From DATCJA01 sp963814955 (lineage in GTDB: Bacteria; Acidobacteriota; Vicinamibacteria; Vicinamibacterales; UBA2999): a stretch of DNA of 64,000 nucleotides. A program made the position numbers and the translations under genes. The stretch spans positions 62,001-126,000 of the forward strand of contig CAWFEX010000001.1 of the NCBI GenBank assembly GCA_963814955.1, written 5' to 3'. Shown in pieces: positions 18,941 through 27,448 of this stretch. How positions within the stretch are numbered: position 1 is the stretch's first letter; the number at the start of each line of letters is the position of its first letter. The notes beneath the pieces were generated by a model. The model saw only the letters and a program-made list of their open reading frames with translations, had not been told where the DNA came from and did no database searches.

Positions 18941-19425
18941 CTATTCCCTCCCGGCCTCGTGCAGCAACTCCTGCAATGTCAAACTTTCCCTGAAAGTGAC
19001 GTGCATTCGTCCGCGCGAAGGCCTGCCATCCGGGAATAACGAGCTGAATGACCCACTGTGCTGCTTTGCAGCACACACTGAAAAGACAGTCCTGTCCATT
19101 CGAATGAGAGCACGGGCGGCGCATGAGTGTGACGGTCGACACTCATCAAATCCGTCACCTGCTTCATCGATTGACGCACGTCCGTGTTCGTCGCGCGCCC
19201 GTCGAAGTATAGAACCGTCGATAGTGTCCGCGAGTGACTGCGAACGAACTGGAGGGGCGCGCCATTCAGTCCAGGTGCGCTGGTCTCGGAGAAATCGTTC
19301 TCTTTCGCGAGCTTGAAGGTCTTCAAGATGAAGCGAACTCTGAGAGTCCTGACCTCGGCCGGTGGAATAACGCGGATCTCTGCCTCGCCGAGTCTGATCG
19401 GAAAAAGGAAGTCGAAGCATCCCAC
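18941..19425 (-). pseudogene. Contractile-injection-system tube/adaptor protein, orphan and broken
   Basis: Once one missing base near 19052-19054 is restored, the frame gives about 161 residues. They match the N-terminal domain of the contractile injection system tube family (PF19266 type, found in eCIS and tailed phages). The core is KTFKLAKENDFSETSAPGL, LQFVRSHSRTLSTVLYFDG, HAPPVLSFEWTGLSFQCVL, then FPDGRPSRGRMHVTFRESL. Complete members continue into a LysM domain; this one stops at LLHEAGRE. No sheath, baseplate or ATPase gene lies nearby, so it is an orphan or relic. The start ATG lacks a clear ribosome site. The family call rests on the order of conserved blocks. Confidence 0.6.
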
Positions 19426-19484
19426 GCTGGTAAGTCCCTGCGGCCCGAGAACTGTCGGCGCCGCTGATTGTACGAGTTTTTGTC

Positions 19485-19504
19485 TCCTTCGTGGTTTCGT
19501 TTCC
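19485..19504 (+). repeat. Dispersed intergenic repeat, copy 1
   Basis: The 20-base stretch TCCTTCGTGGTTTCGTTTCC occurs here and again at 25691-25710, in the same orientation and both outside genes. The similarity continues slightly on each side (a gagtc follows in both). Confidence 0.6.
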
Positions 19505-19545
19505 AGAGTCTCGCGTCGATGTGAATACAGGTGTGATCGGGCATG

Positions 19546-21243
19546 TCATTCGCGAAGTACTTGATGAACGAAGGCGACGGCGATTGATCCCTCGCCCACG
19601 GCAGATGCCACGCGCTTGACGTTGCCGCCGCGCACGTCGCCGACCGCGAAGATGCGCGGACGGCTCGTTTCCAGCAAATACGGTGGCCGTGCGAGCGGCC
19701 ACTTCGCGTTCGCCAAATCGTCGGACGCAAGGTCGGGACCGGTCTTTACAAAACCCTTGTCGTCGAGGGCGAGGCAGCCGTCCAGCCAGCGGGTATTCGG
19801 AATGGCGCCGGCCATGACGAAGACGTGTTTGATGTCGTGGGTCTCGACGCCGCCGCTGCGGTCATCGCGCCACTGGATTCGCGTGAGTTTTCCATCACCT
19901 TCCAGGGCAACGATCTGTGTACCGGTACGCACAACGATCGTCGGATTCTCCTCGATGCGGCGAATCAGATAGCGTGACATCGTTTCAGCCAACCCAGGTC
20001 CGCGCACCAACATATGGATCCGCCGGGCCGTCGACGCCAGAAATACTGCGGCTTGCCCCGCAGCATTCCCGCCACCGACGACCACCACGTCCTCGCCGCC
20101 GCACAGTTGCGCCTCCATCGGTGTTGCACCGTAGTACACACCCGCGCCCTCGAACGTCGACAGGTTCGGGAGGGCTGGTTTGCGGTACTCCGCGCCGGTT
20201 GCGATGATCACCGCGCGCGATTGGATTCGAAGGCCGCCGTCGATTTCCACCGTGTAGCGCTGACCGTCGCAGGCCAGTCGTGTTGCACCCTTCGCTACGA
20301 TGACGTGGGCGCCAAACTTGAGTGCCTGCGCGTACGCGCGGCCCGTCAGGTCCAACCCCGAGATGCCGGTCGGAAAGCCCAGGTAGTTCTCGATGCGTGA
20401 GCTGGCCCCGGCCTGGCCCCCGGGCACGTTCGATTCGAGCACGAGCACATCCAGGCCTTCAGACGCACCGTAGACGGCCGCCGCGAGTCCCGCGGGTCCG
20501 GCGCCCACGATCAGGAGATCGCTCACGCGCGTGTCATCAATCTCCTCGTTGAAGCCGAGACAGTCGGCAATCCGCGAATTCGTCGGATTCCGGAGCACAG
20601 CATCGCCGCGGCAAATCAGTACCGGGATTTCAGCAACGCTGATTCTGAAACGGTCGAGCAGTTCCTGGGCCTCCCGATCGCGATCGAGGTCGATGTACTG
20701 AAATGGATGGCCATTCCGGGTGAGAAACTCCTTCACACGAAGCGTCCCGCCGCTGTGTCCGGAGCCGATCACGACAACGTCGCCCAGATGGCGGGCAATG
20801 AGCTCGAGCCGGCGAAGGATGAGCGCGCGCATGAGGATCTCGCTCAGCTCGGCGTCGGTTTGAATCAGCGCGAGCAATTGCTCGCGATCGAGTTGAATGA
20901 CTTCGCCTGCTTCACTGACGCGCAGGCGTACCAGTGCGCGGCGGCCGCTGATCAAGTTGGCTTCGCCGGAAAATTGCCCCGCCTGAAGGCTCACGATCAG
21001 CGTCTCGCCGGTATCCGTCGGTCGAACCGCCTGGAGCTCGCCGCCAAGTACGACAAAGACCGGCACGGCCCGGTCGCCGATCTCAACGAGGACCTCGCCG
21101 CGCGTGGTCGAGCGATGCCTTCCGTGAGGCGCGATCCTTGATACTTGTTCTGGTGTGAGCGTCGGGAACACGCGCTCAGGACGAGAGACGGTGTCGGAGA
21201 GCGGTGTCCGCGCGGAATCACCCGTGTTCGTTGAGCCAGCCAT
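19546..21243 (-). CDS. cNMP-binding domain / thioredoxin reductase-like FAD oxidoreductase fusion
   Basis: 565 residues in three parts. Residues about 28-140 form a cyclic-nucleotide-binding (CRP-like) fold, with FSGEANLISGRRALVRLRV as the phosphate cassette. Residues about 155-235 look like a glutaredoxin/thioredoxin-type domain without a CxxC (VVIGSGHSGGTLRVKEFL, RNGHPFQYIDLD). Residues 240-560 are a TrxB fold with FAD motif LIVGAGPAGLAAAVYG, NAD(P) motif VVVVGGGNAAGQAAVFL and C-terminal FAVGDVRGGNVKR. The redox CxxC of true thioredoxin reductase is missing: the site reads GVYYGATPMEAQLC. The enzyme is therefore unlikely to reduce thioredoxin in the usual way, and nucleotide binding may regulate it. 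It diverges from the 21472 flavoprotein across a 228-base promoter region. Confidence 0.85.
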   Translation of the reverse strand: MAGSTNTGDSARTPLSDTVSRPERVFPTLTPEQVSRIAPHGRHRSTTRGEVLVEIGDRAVPVFVVLGGELQAVRPTDTGETLIVSLQAGQFSGEANLISGRRALVRLRVSEAGEVIQLDREQLLALIQTDAELSEILMRALILRRLELIARHLGDVVVIGSGHSGGTLRVKEFLTRNGHPFQYIDLDRDREAQELLDRFRISVAEIPVLICRGDAVLRNPTNSRIADCLGFNEEIDDTRVSDLLIVGAGPAGLAAAVYGASEGLDVLVLESNVPGGQAGASSRIENYLGFPTGISGLDLTGRAYAQALKFGAHVIVAKGATRLACDGQRYTVEIDGGLRIQSRAVIIATGAEYRKPALPNLSTFEGAGVYYGATPMEAQLCGGEDVVVVGGGNAAGQAAVFLASTARRIHMLVRGPGLAETMSRYLIRRIEENPTIVVRTGTQIVALEGDGKLTRIQWRDDRSGGVETHDIKHVFVMAGAIPNTRWLDGCLALDDKGFVKTGPDLASDDLANAKWPLARPPYLLETSRPRIFAVGDVRGGNVKRVASAVGEGSIAVAFVHQVLRE

Positions 21244-21471
21244 GACCCCAGTCTAGCCCGCGAGTCGCAAACACCAGTCGCGCGCGATCGCGCACGAAAC
21301 GCGAAGGACCAAATTGTTGGTCGTGGCCGTGTGATCTATCAGACGAAGGTATAGTCGACACCTTCGTATCACTCCGGCGCGACCCGGTACCAAAGTCTTA
21401 TGGACGATTGCGCGGTGGGCGAACATGCTTTCGCAGCGGCACGTCTGCGAAGTCGGCCATGGAGGTAGGCG

Positions 21472-22857
21472 TTGTCCCAGGAGTTCGATGTTGTATGTCT
21501 TGGTGGTGGCGTCGCCGGAGAAGCGATTGCAGCAGGGCTTAGGAACAGCGGCCTGACGCTGGCGGTCGTCGAGCGCGAGCTCGTCGGGGGCGAGTGCCCT
21601 TACTGGGGCTGCGTCCCGTCCAAGGCCCTGCTTCGGTCCGGTGAAACGTTGAGCGAGGCCGATCGCGCTCGCGTCCTTGCTGCGTCACGCGTGGAATGGA
21701 CTGTTGACTTCCCCAAGGTCTCCAAACGCGTGCTGTGGATGGCACGCGACCTCGATGACAGCAAGCCTGCCGCCGCGCTGGAGGCGACCGGGGCCAGGCT
21801 CTTTCGAGGTGAAGGGAGAGTCGAGGATCTGCACACCATAGACGTTGGAGGCGAGCGGCTCACGGCGCGCCGCGCCGTTGTGATCGCCAACGGCAGCACC
21901 GCGGCAATCCCACCCATCCCTGGCCTGGACTCGGTCGACTTCTGGACCAACCGCCAAGCGGCGATTCCGCGGGAGCTGCCGGCATCGCTCGCGATCCTCG
22001 GCGGCGGCGCCATCGGCGTCGAGCTCGGGCAGGCGTTCGCACGCCTCGGCTCCAAGGTGACCGTGATCGAAGCTGGACCGACGTTCCTTGGCCTCGAAGA
22101 ACCGGAAGCAGGAGCCGCGCTCCGGCCACACCTCGAGGCCGACGGCATCACGCTGATGATCGGCGACCCATGTGTTGCCGTCGAAAAGCAATCCGCAGGG
22201 TCATCGCACCAACCCTCGGCCGTCGTCGTTCATTTGAAGTCCGGAGCGGCGGTCTCGGCCGGGCGGTTGCTGGTTGCGACGGGGCGCCGCCCCAACGTGG
22301 AGGCGTGGCGCGCAGCCGGGTTGGCACAGACGGAGCGCGGGTGGTTGAAGGTAGACTCGGCGACGCTCGAAGTACGGCCGGGCATCTTCGGAGCGGGCGA
22401 CGTCACGGGACTCGGTGGGTTCACCCACCTCGCCTACTACCACGGGCAGATTGTCGCGCGACGATTGCGCGGGATCGATGCGAGGGCCGATCACACGGCG
22501 GTCCCTCGCGTCACATTCACCGACCCGGAAATCGCGTCGGTCGGACTGTCCGAGGCCGCCGCTCGGGCGAGAGGCATCGACGTGGTCGTCGCCACCGCGG
22601 ATCCGGCGGAGACTGCGCGAGGCTCCATCCACGACTTTCACACGGGCGCGCTCAAGCTCGTCGCCGACCGCGAGCGTGGCGTGCTGATCGGCGCGACGCT
22701 GGTTACTCCGCGTGCAGGCGAGATCCTGGGCGAGCTCGTGCTCGCGATCAAGGTGGGTGTTCCGCTGACGGCCCTGACCGATGTCATTCACCCGTTTCCC
22801 GCGTTCAACCGGGTGCTTGGAAAAAGCCTGGGCGAGCTGGCCGCGAAGACAGCTTGA
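21472..22857 (+). CDS. Pyridine nucleotide-disulfide oxidoreductase (mercuric reductase/lipoamide dehydrogenase-like)
   Basis: 461 residues. The FAD-binding VVCLGGGVAGEAIAAGL is followed by the redox-active disulfide GGECPYWGCVPSKALL. The NAD(P)-binding site is LAILGGGAIGVELGQAFARLG, the second FAD site is GIFGAGDVTG, and the C-terminal dimerisation domain has VTFTDPEIASVGLSEAAA. The C-terminal active-site His is in HPFPAFNRVLG. The extra Cys-Cys of MerA is absent, so a general disulfide or quinone reductase is more likely than mercury reduction. The start is a TTG five bases after GGAGGT; the nearby ATG is out of frame. Its stop overlaps the VOC gene region, implying one transcript. Confidence 0.88.
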   Translation: MSQEFDVVCLGGGVAGEAIAAGLRNSGLTLAVVERELVGGECPYWGCVPSKALLRSGETLSEADRARVLAASRVEWTVDFPKVSKRVLWMARDLDDSKPAAALEATGARLFRGEGRVEDLHTIDVGGERLTARRAVVIANGSTAAIPPIPGLDSVDFWTNRQAAIPRELPASLAILGGGAIGVELGQAFARLGSKVTVIEAGPTFLGLEEPEAGAALRPHLEADGITLMIGDPCVAVEKQSAGSSHQPSAVVVHLKSGAAVSAGRLLVATGRRPNVEAWRAAGLAQTERGWLKVDSATLEVRPGIFGAGDVTGLGGFTHLAYYHGQIVARRLRGIDARADHTAVPRVTFTDPEIASVGLSEAAARARGIDVVVATADPAETARGSIHDFHTGALKLVADRERGVLIGATLVTPRAGEILGELVLAIKVGVPLTALTDVIHPFPAFNRVLGKSLGELAAKTA

Positions 22858-22868
22858 TGGAGGTGACA

Positions 22869-23570
22869 ATGAGCATCACACAGACGAGTAATTCACACGC
22901 TACCGAGGTCCCGGGCGCCGCGACGGTCGATCTGAAGCTCGAGGTCGTTGTCGTTCCGGTGTCCGACGTCGATCGCGCGAAGCGTTTCTATCGGAACCTG
23001 GGGTGGCGGCTGGACGCCGATTTCGCCTTCGATAATGGCGTACGGGTCGTACAGTTCACGCCGCCCGGCTCGGGGTGCTCGATCCAGTTCGGCACGAACA
23101 TCACGGCGGCCGCTCCTGGCTCGGCCCAGAGCCTCTACCTGATCGTCTCCGACATCGAGGCTGCTCGCGAGGAGCTCGCCGCGCGTGGTGCCGGGATCAG
23201 CGAGGTGTTCCACGCCGCCACGCCGGGCGCTCAGTTCCAGCGCGGGGACACGAGCGGTCGAGTGAGCGGGCCTGCGCCCGGTCACGCCAGCTACCGCTCG
23301 TTCGCCACGTTCAGCGATCCAGACGGCAACGGCTGGTTGCTCCAGGAGATCAAGACGCGGCTTCCCGGACGAGGACTCAGCATCGACGTCGCGACGCTGA
23401 CGGAGCTTCTGCGCGAGGCAGAAACGCGCCATGGCGAGTACGAACCGGCCGCTCCGAAGCACCACTGGTCGGACTGGTACGCCGCATACATCGTCGCGCG
23501 CGAGCGCGCGAGAACTCCTGAGGAAGCAGGCGCCGATGCCGCACGCCACATGGAAAGCGTCCGCCGATAA
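22869..23570 (+). CDS. VOC/glyoxalase-family protein
   Basis: 233 residues. The core (about residues 20-160) is the vicinal-oxygen-chelate fold: VVPVSDVDRAKRFYRNLGW, VVQFTPPGSGCSIQFG, LYLIVSDIEAAREELAARG and TFSDPDGNGWLLQEI. The conserved closing Glu is in LLQEI. A C-terminal extension of about 70 residues (AEHRHGEYE-like, HHWSDWYAAYIVARERA) also occurs in other actinobacterial and acidobacterial homologues. I prefer the ATG after GGAGGTGA, although an ATG overlapping the previous stop lies 12 bases upstream. Such proteins are metal-dependent isomerases, dioxygenases or resistance proteins; the substrate is unknown. Confidence 0.82.
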   Translation: MSITQTSNSHATEVPGAATVDLKLEVVVVPVSDVDRAKRFYRNLGWRLDADFAFDNGVRVVQFTPPGSGCSIQFGTNITAAAPGSAQSLYLIVSDIEAAREELAARGAGISEVFHAATPGAQFQRGDTSGRVSGPAPGHASYRSFATFSDPDGNGWLLQEIKTRLPGRGLSIDVATLTELLREAETRHGEYEPAAPKHHWSDWYAAYIVARERARTPEEAGADAARHMESVRR

Positions 23571-23653
23571 CGGGCACGACATCTTGCCCCCGCGCGCGGC
23601 GTCATAGTGCTATTCGATGGAGCAGAGTCTTCGCATCGATTGAGGAGATCACC

Positions 23654-24484
23654 ATGGGCACAATTGCCACGAAGGACGGGACGACGATTTTCTACAAGGA
23701 CTGGGGGCCGCAGAGCGCGCAGCCCATCGTGTTCCATCACGGCTGGCCACTGAGCGGCGACGATTGGGATGCCCAGCTGCTGTATTTCCTGGAAAAGGGG
23801 TATCGCGTCATTGCCCACGACCGTCGTGGCCACGGACGATCGAGCCAGGAGGGTGATGGTCACGACATGGACCACTACGCCGCGGACGTCGCAGCGGTCG
23901 TCTCGCATCTCGATCTGCGCAATGCGGTACATATCGGCCATTCAACGGGGGGCGGCGAGGCCTTGCACTATGCGGCGCAGCATGGCGAAGGCCGCGTTGC
24001 GAAGCTGGTGCTCATCGGCGCGGTCCCACCGATCATGCTGAAAACAGCCGCCAATCCGGGCGGCCTGCCGATCGAAGTGTTCGACGGCTTCCGTCAACAG
24101 CTCGCAGCCAATCGGGCGCAGTTCTATCGGGACGTCGCGAGCGGCCCGTTCTATGGATTCAACCGCCCGGGCGCGAACGTGTCGCAGGCCGTGATCGACA
24201 ACTGGTGGCGGCAGGGCATGATGGGCGGCGCCAAAGCGCACTACGACGGCATCAAGGCATTCTCGGAAACCGACTTCACTCCGGATCTCAAGGCCATCGA
24301 CATTCCGACGCTCGTCGTGCATGGGGATGACGACCAAGTCGTTCCGATCGCTGATTCCGCCCCGCTTTCGGCAAAGCTCCTGAAGAACGGCACCCTGAAG
24401 GTGTACGAGAAGTTGTCGCACGGGATGTGCACGACGCACCCCGACATCCTCAACCGCGACCTGCTGGCATTCATCAGGAAATGA
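23654..24484 (+). CDS. Alpha/beta hydrolase (non-heme chloroperoxidase-like)
   Basis: 276 residues with the complete fold of cofactor-free haloperoxidase/esterase enzymes. The opening is MGTIATKDGTTIFYKDWGP, the oxyanion region FHHGWPLSGDDW, and the nucleophile Ser lies in IGHSTGGGEA (about residues 95-104). The acid Asp is in VVHGDDDQVVPI and the His in KLSHGMCTTH. No signal peptide is present. GAGGAG lies a few bases before the ATG. In vivo these are hydrolases, and the haloperoxidase activity is a side reaction of peracid formation. Confidence 0.9.
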   Translation: MGTIATKDGTTIFYKDWGPQSAQPIVFHHGWPLSGDDWDAQLLYFLEKGYRVIAHDRRGHGRSSQEGDGHDMDHYAADVAAVVSHLDLRNAVHIGHSTGGGEALHYAAQHGEGRVAKLVLIGAVPPIMLKTAANPGGLPIEVFDGFRQQLAANRAQFYRDVASGPFYGFNRPGANVSQAVIDNWWRQGMMGGAKAHYDGIKAFSETDFTPDLKAIDIPTLVVHGDDDQVVPIADSAPLSAKLLKNGTLKVYEKLSHGMCTTHPDILNRDLLAFIRK

Positions 24485-24541
24485 ATAGAAGAAGGTCACG
24501 GTGCATCGGACATCGGCTCGAACAAAGCGAAGGAGCTCATC

Positions 24542-24982
24542 GTGACGACGCAGTTCATTGAAGTGGTCGCGGTCCTCGCGTGCACGTTGTTCGCGGGCGC
24601 AGCGGTCTACATCACGGCTGTTGAACATCCGGCCCGCCTGTCGTGCGGCGCCGAGGTCGCCGCCGCCGAATGGGCGCCGAGCTACAAACGCGCGACGCTT
24701 ATGCAGGTGCCGCTCGCGCTGGTTGCCGGACTGTTCGGAATCGTTCGCTGCATGCAGGGTGGCGGCCCGTTATGGCTGTGGGCGACGATGCTCATTCTCT
24801 CGGTCGTTCCGTTCACGCTGCTCGCCATTCGCCCGACGAACAATCTGTTGCTCGATCCGCGTCGTGATCGTCGATCGGATGAGACGCTGCAGCTCTTGAA
24901 AGCGTGGGGGCGACTGCATGCCGTGCGAGGTGCACTTAGCCTCGCCGCGTCGATGCTCTTCGTCTGGGCAGCCACGAGCTGA
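24542..24982 (+). CDS. DUF1772-family membrane protein
   Basis: 146 residues with four predicted spans: FIEVVAVLACTLFAGAAVYI, MQVPLALVAGLFGIV, LWLWATMLILSVVPFTLLAI and VRGALSLAASMLFVWA. The VEHPARL, WAPSYKRATLMQ and RPTNNLLLD blocks are the signature of DUF1772, a family that also includes fungal anthrone oxygenases. The start is a GTG after AAGGAG. It follows the hydrolase by 57 bases on the same strand. Function in bacteria is not established. Confidence 0.82.
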   Translation: MTTQFIEVVAVLACTLFAGAAVYITAVEHPARLSCGAEVAAAEWAPSYKRATLMQVPLALVAGLFGIVRCMQGGGPLWLWATMLILSVVPFTLLAIRPTNNLLLDPRRDRRSDETLQLLKAWGRLHAVRGALSLAASMLFVWAATS

Positions 24983-25043
24983 TAGTCCAAATCCACCCCG
25001 CGCCGTGTGCCGACAGCCCAACCTACCTGGATCACACGAACCC

Positions 25044-25532
25044 TCAACGGTTGCTTTCGACAGGGCCACGCACGGATGCGTCGATTTGACGGATTGCGCC
25101 CACGTGATACGCGAGATGGGCGATGCTCCCAATCATCCCGTTCAGTTCGATCTCCTGGACCTCGCGCGGCGTGCGCAGGGCATTCAGCCAGCGCGCCGCT
25201 TCAGCCCGGAGGTCCGCCCGGAGTTTTGGCCACTGCGTCTCAGTCACCGTCTTTTTCTGCCAGCTGGCGCCCCAGTCAGCGTCCGTGAACGGGTTCTCGC
25301 CCGCACTCCAACGGTTCATCAGCGACAGGCCGTAGCGAACATGATCGACGTGCGCGGCAATCGAGGAACCGGTTGACGTCGGAGCGGACGCGGCGGTTGC
25401 CGAGAGTTTGTCGAGCGATCGGAGCAATCCTTGATCGCCCGCGTTCAGCATGTATCCGCCCGATGCTGGGGCCCCGTCGATGAGCTCTGCGAACAACGTG
25501 CCCAGGGTGCCCGTGACGTCCTTGGTGTTCAT
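25044..25532 (-). CDS. DinB-family protein
   Basis: 162 residues forming a four-helix bundle. The metal-binding histidines fit the DinB/YfiT pattern: His in SIAAHVDHVRYGLSLMNRW and His in IGSIAHLAYHVGAIRQI. Such proteins use a metal and a small thiol (bacillithiol or similar) as transferases, or have lost activity. I moved the start to the ATG at 25532 because GGAGAAG precedes it; the upstream in-frame residues are Arg-rich and not conserved. It converges with the DUF1772 gene. Confidence 0.82.
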   Translation of the reverse strand: MNTKDVTGTLGTLFAELIDGAPASGGYMLNAGDQGLLRSLDKLSATAASAPTSTGSSIAAHVDHVRYGLSLMNRWSAGENPFTDADWGASWQKKTVTETQWPKLRADLRAEAARWLNALRTPREVQEIELNGMIGSIAHLAYHVGAIRQIDASVRGPVESNR

Positions 25533-25690
25533 GATGCTTCTCCGAAAGTGACGGCTCACCGTTCGCTTCTCGAAGCGTCGCCGTCGCGCTTCCAGCCTCG
25601 TCAATCAGGCGGTCGACGAGCTTGAGCCAGAACCCGATCGGCCTTCGATCAGTCGGCTCGAAGTTGGCGGCCAACTCTCGTCTCTTCGTG

Positions 25691-25710
25691 TCCTTCGTGG
25701 TTTCGTTTCC
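25691..25710 (+). repeat. Dispersed intergenic repeat, copy 2
   Basis: The second copy of TCCTTCGTGGTTTCGTTTCC, 46 bases before the tandem HbpS gene. It matches the copy at 19485-19504 exactly. Confidence 0.6.
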
Positions 25711-25755
25711 GGAGTCACAACGCTATGATGCACCCCACCAGGGAGGAACCCGCCG

Positions 25756-26712
25756 ATGCCACATCGATCGCTCGCCATCCTGTCGTTCGTGTGCATCTCC
25801 GTTCTGACCACGACGAACGCACATGCCCAGTCGATGCTCTCCGACAAGAGGGACATCACCGGTTTTGCCGCGCGAAAGATGATTGAGGCATGCATCGCCC
25901 AGGCAGCGCGCGACGGCTACCCGATCGCGCTGGCGGTCGTGGATTCCGCCGGCTATCTATTGTCGTATCAATCGACAGATGGAGCGACGGGGAACACAGG
26001 TGTGACCGCGCAGTTGAAGGCCAGGACCGCCGCCAAGTTTCGGCGCTCAACAGGCGAGCTGTACGAGCGCGTGAACAAACAGGTCAATCGCGCGCCCGAG
26101 TGGATGGGCTATTTCCCGATCCCGGGTGGCTTTCCCGTCGTCGTTCAGGGCGAAGTCGTAGGCGCGATCGGCGCGGGCGCCGCAGGTTTGTCGGGTGGTA
26201 GGGATGAGGATTGCGCGCAAAACGCCATCAAGTCGGTGTTCGGCGACGGCAAGACGCTGCCGGCCAGTCCGCAGCCGCTGCTCGCAACCCGCAAGGTGAT
26301 CACGACAACCGCCGCGCGCTCGCTCGTCGATGCGTGTGTTGGCTACGCCGCTCAAAAGAAGTACACCGCGCTCGGCATCGCGGTAGTGGATCCCGATGGA
26401 ACGCTCGTGTCCTTCCAGGGGACGGAGGGCGCCAGCGCCACCGCGCTCGAGACGGCGGAGCTCAAGGCAACGACGGCGGCACACTGGCGCCGCCCGACGA
26501 TTGAATTGTGGGAACGCGTGAACAAGCAGGTCAACCGTGCCCCTGAATGGATGGGCGATTTTGCCCAGCCGGGCGGGTTTCCCATCTTCATCAACAACGA
26601 GATGGTGGGTGCGATTGGTGCTGGCGGAGGCGTCGGCAACCAGGACGACGAATGCGCGCAAGCCGCCGTCAAGGCGGTGTTCCCCAATGCCTCCACGACT
26701 CGAGCACCTTAA
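25756..26712 (+). CDS. Secreted protein with two HbpS/GlcG domains in tandem
   Basis: 318 residues with a signal peptide ending NAHAQ. Two copies of the HbpS/GlcG (DUF336) domain follow, about residues 30-165 and 175-312. Each has a central VDSAGYLLSYQ or VDPDGTLVSFQ strand, an ELYERVNKQVNRAPEWMG or ELWERVNKQVNRAPEWMG block, a GGFPV/I segment, and an AIGAG turn ending in DEDCAQNAIKSVF or DDECAQAAVKAVF. HbpS binds and degrades heme outside the cell, while GlcG's role is unclear. The long shared block shows a recent internal duplication. Most family members have one domain and assemble as oligomers, so this may be a pre-linked dimer (inference). Confidence 0.85.
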   Translation: MPHRSLAILSFVCISVLTTTNAHAQSMLSDKRDITGFAARKMIEACIAQAARDGYPIALAVVDSAGYLLSYQSTDGATGNTGVTAQLKARTAAKFRRSTGELYERVNKQVNRAPEWMGYFPIPGGFPVVVQGEVVGAIGAGAAGLSGGRDEDCAQNAIKSVFGDGKTLPASPQPLLATRKVITTTAARSLVDACVGYAAQKKYTALGIAVVDPDGTLVSFQGTEGASATALETAELKATTAAHWRRPTIELWERVNKQVNRAPEWMGDFAQPGGFPIFINNEMVGAIGAGGGVGNQDDECAQAAVKAVFPNASTTRAP

Positions 26713-26729
26713 CGGCGGTTGACCGCTGG

Positions 26730-26755
26730 AGAGCGCAGGCTCAAGCCTGCGCTCT
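26730..26755 (+). repeat. Perfect 12-bp-stem hairpin
   Basis: AGAGCGCAGGCT, two loop bases, then its exact reverse complement. It lies 18 bases after the HbpS stop and before the MgtC gene. No T-run follows, so it is a REP-like element or an mRNA 3' stabiliser more than a classic terminator. Confidence 0.6.
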
Positions 26756-26796
26756 ACTCATGATCTGACGTCGCAATCGTCCTTGACGGGATCTCG

Positions 26797-27279
26797 ATGA
26801 ATGATCTGCTTCGTGTGCCGGAGGTGGGCCACCTCACCGATGTGGCGGTCCGACTCGTGGCAGCCGCGATCCTGGGCGGAATTCTGGGCGCCGAACGCGA
26901 GCTGGTAGGCAAGGCGGCGGGACTGCGGACCCATATGCTCGTGGCCCTCGGAGCTGCGCTCTTCGTTCTGCTTCCTTCAGAGATTGGTATGGCGCCGGCC
27001 GATCTCAGCCGCGTCATTCAAGGCGTGGCCACTGGAATAGGGTTCATCGGCGCCGGCACGATCCTGAAACTTCGAGACCGCCAGGAAATCATTGGCCTCA
27101 CCACCGCGGCGAGTCTCTGGCTGACCGCGGCAATCGGTGTGGCGGTCGGTGCAGGACGACTCTGGTTGCCGGTTGTCTGTGTGGTGTGCGCCTGGACCGT
27201 CCTCACCCTGTTGGCGCGAGTCGAGAAGCGAATCGCGGCTCGGCGCCGCGCCGATGACACGGCGACAGAGGATCAGTGA
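26797..27279 (+). CDS. MgtC/SapB-family membrane protein
   Basis: 160 residues with four or five spans. The MgtC signature is clear: LVAAAILGGILGAERELVGKAAGLRTHMLVALGAAL, then GVATGIGFIGAGTILKL and GLTTAASLWLTAAIGVAVG. Proteins of this family help survival under magnesium limitation, acid or host stress. The soluble C-terminal domain of Salmonella MgtC is missing, leaving a short charged tail. It stands alone downstream of the hairpin at 26730. Confidence 0.88.
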   Translation: MNDLLRVPEVGHLTDVAVRLVAAAILGGILGAERELVGKAAGLRTHMLVALGAALFVLLPSEIGMAPADLSRVIQGVATGIGFIGAGTILKLRDRQEIIGLTTAASLWLTAAIGVAVGAGRLWLPVVCVVCAWTVLTLLARVEKRIAARRRADDTATEDQ

Positions 27280-27448
27280 CCTCGGATGCGTTGGCCAAGA
27301 AACGCCCCCCGCGCAACCTCGACCTTAGAGTGAGCGTGAGGATTCCGGACTATACTCGCGCCCGATGATCGACACGAACAGACGAGTTTTCTCTGCGGCG
27401 ATGTGACGAAGCGTACGAAGCAGTCGCAGTCTGACAAGGAGATTGGAT

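Noticed and set aside
21472..22857. Mercuric reductase (merA) identity
   Set aside because: The C-terminal vicinal cysteine pair of MerA is absent and no mer genes lie nearby.
22170..22860. Frame running into the VOC gene from inside the flavoprotein
   Set aside because: The upstream part overlaps a clear oxidoreductase and is Arg-rich; the VOC protein starts at the ATG after GGAGGTGA.
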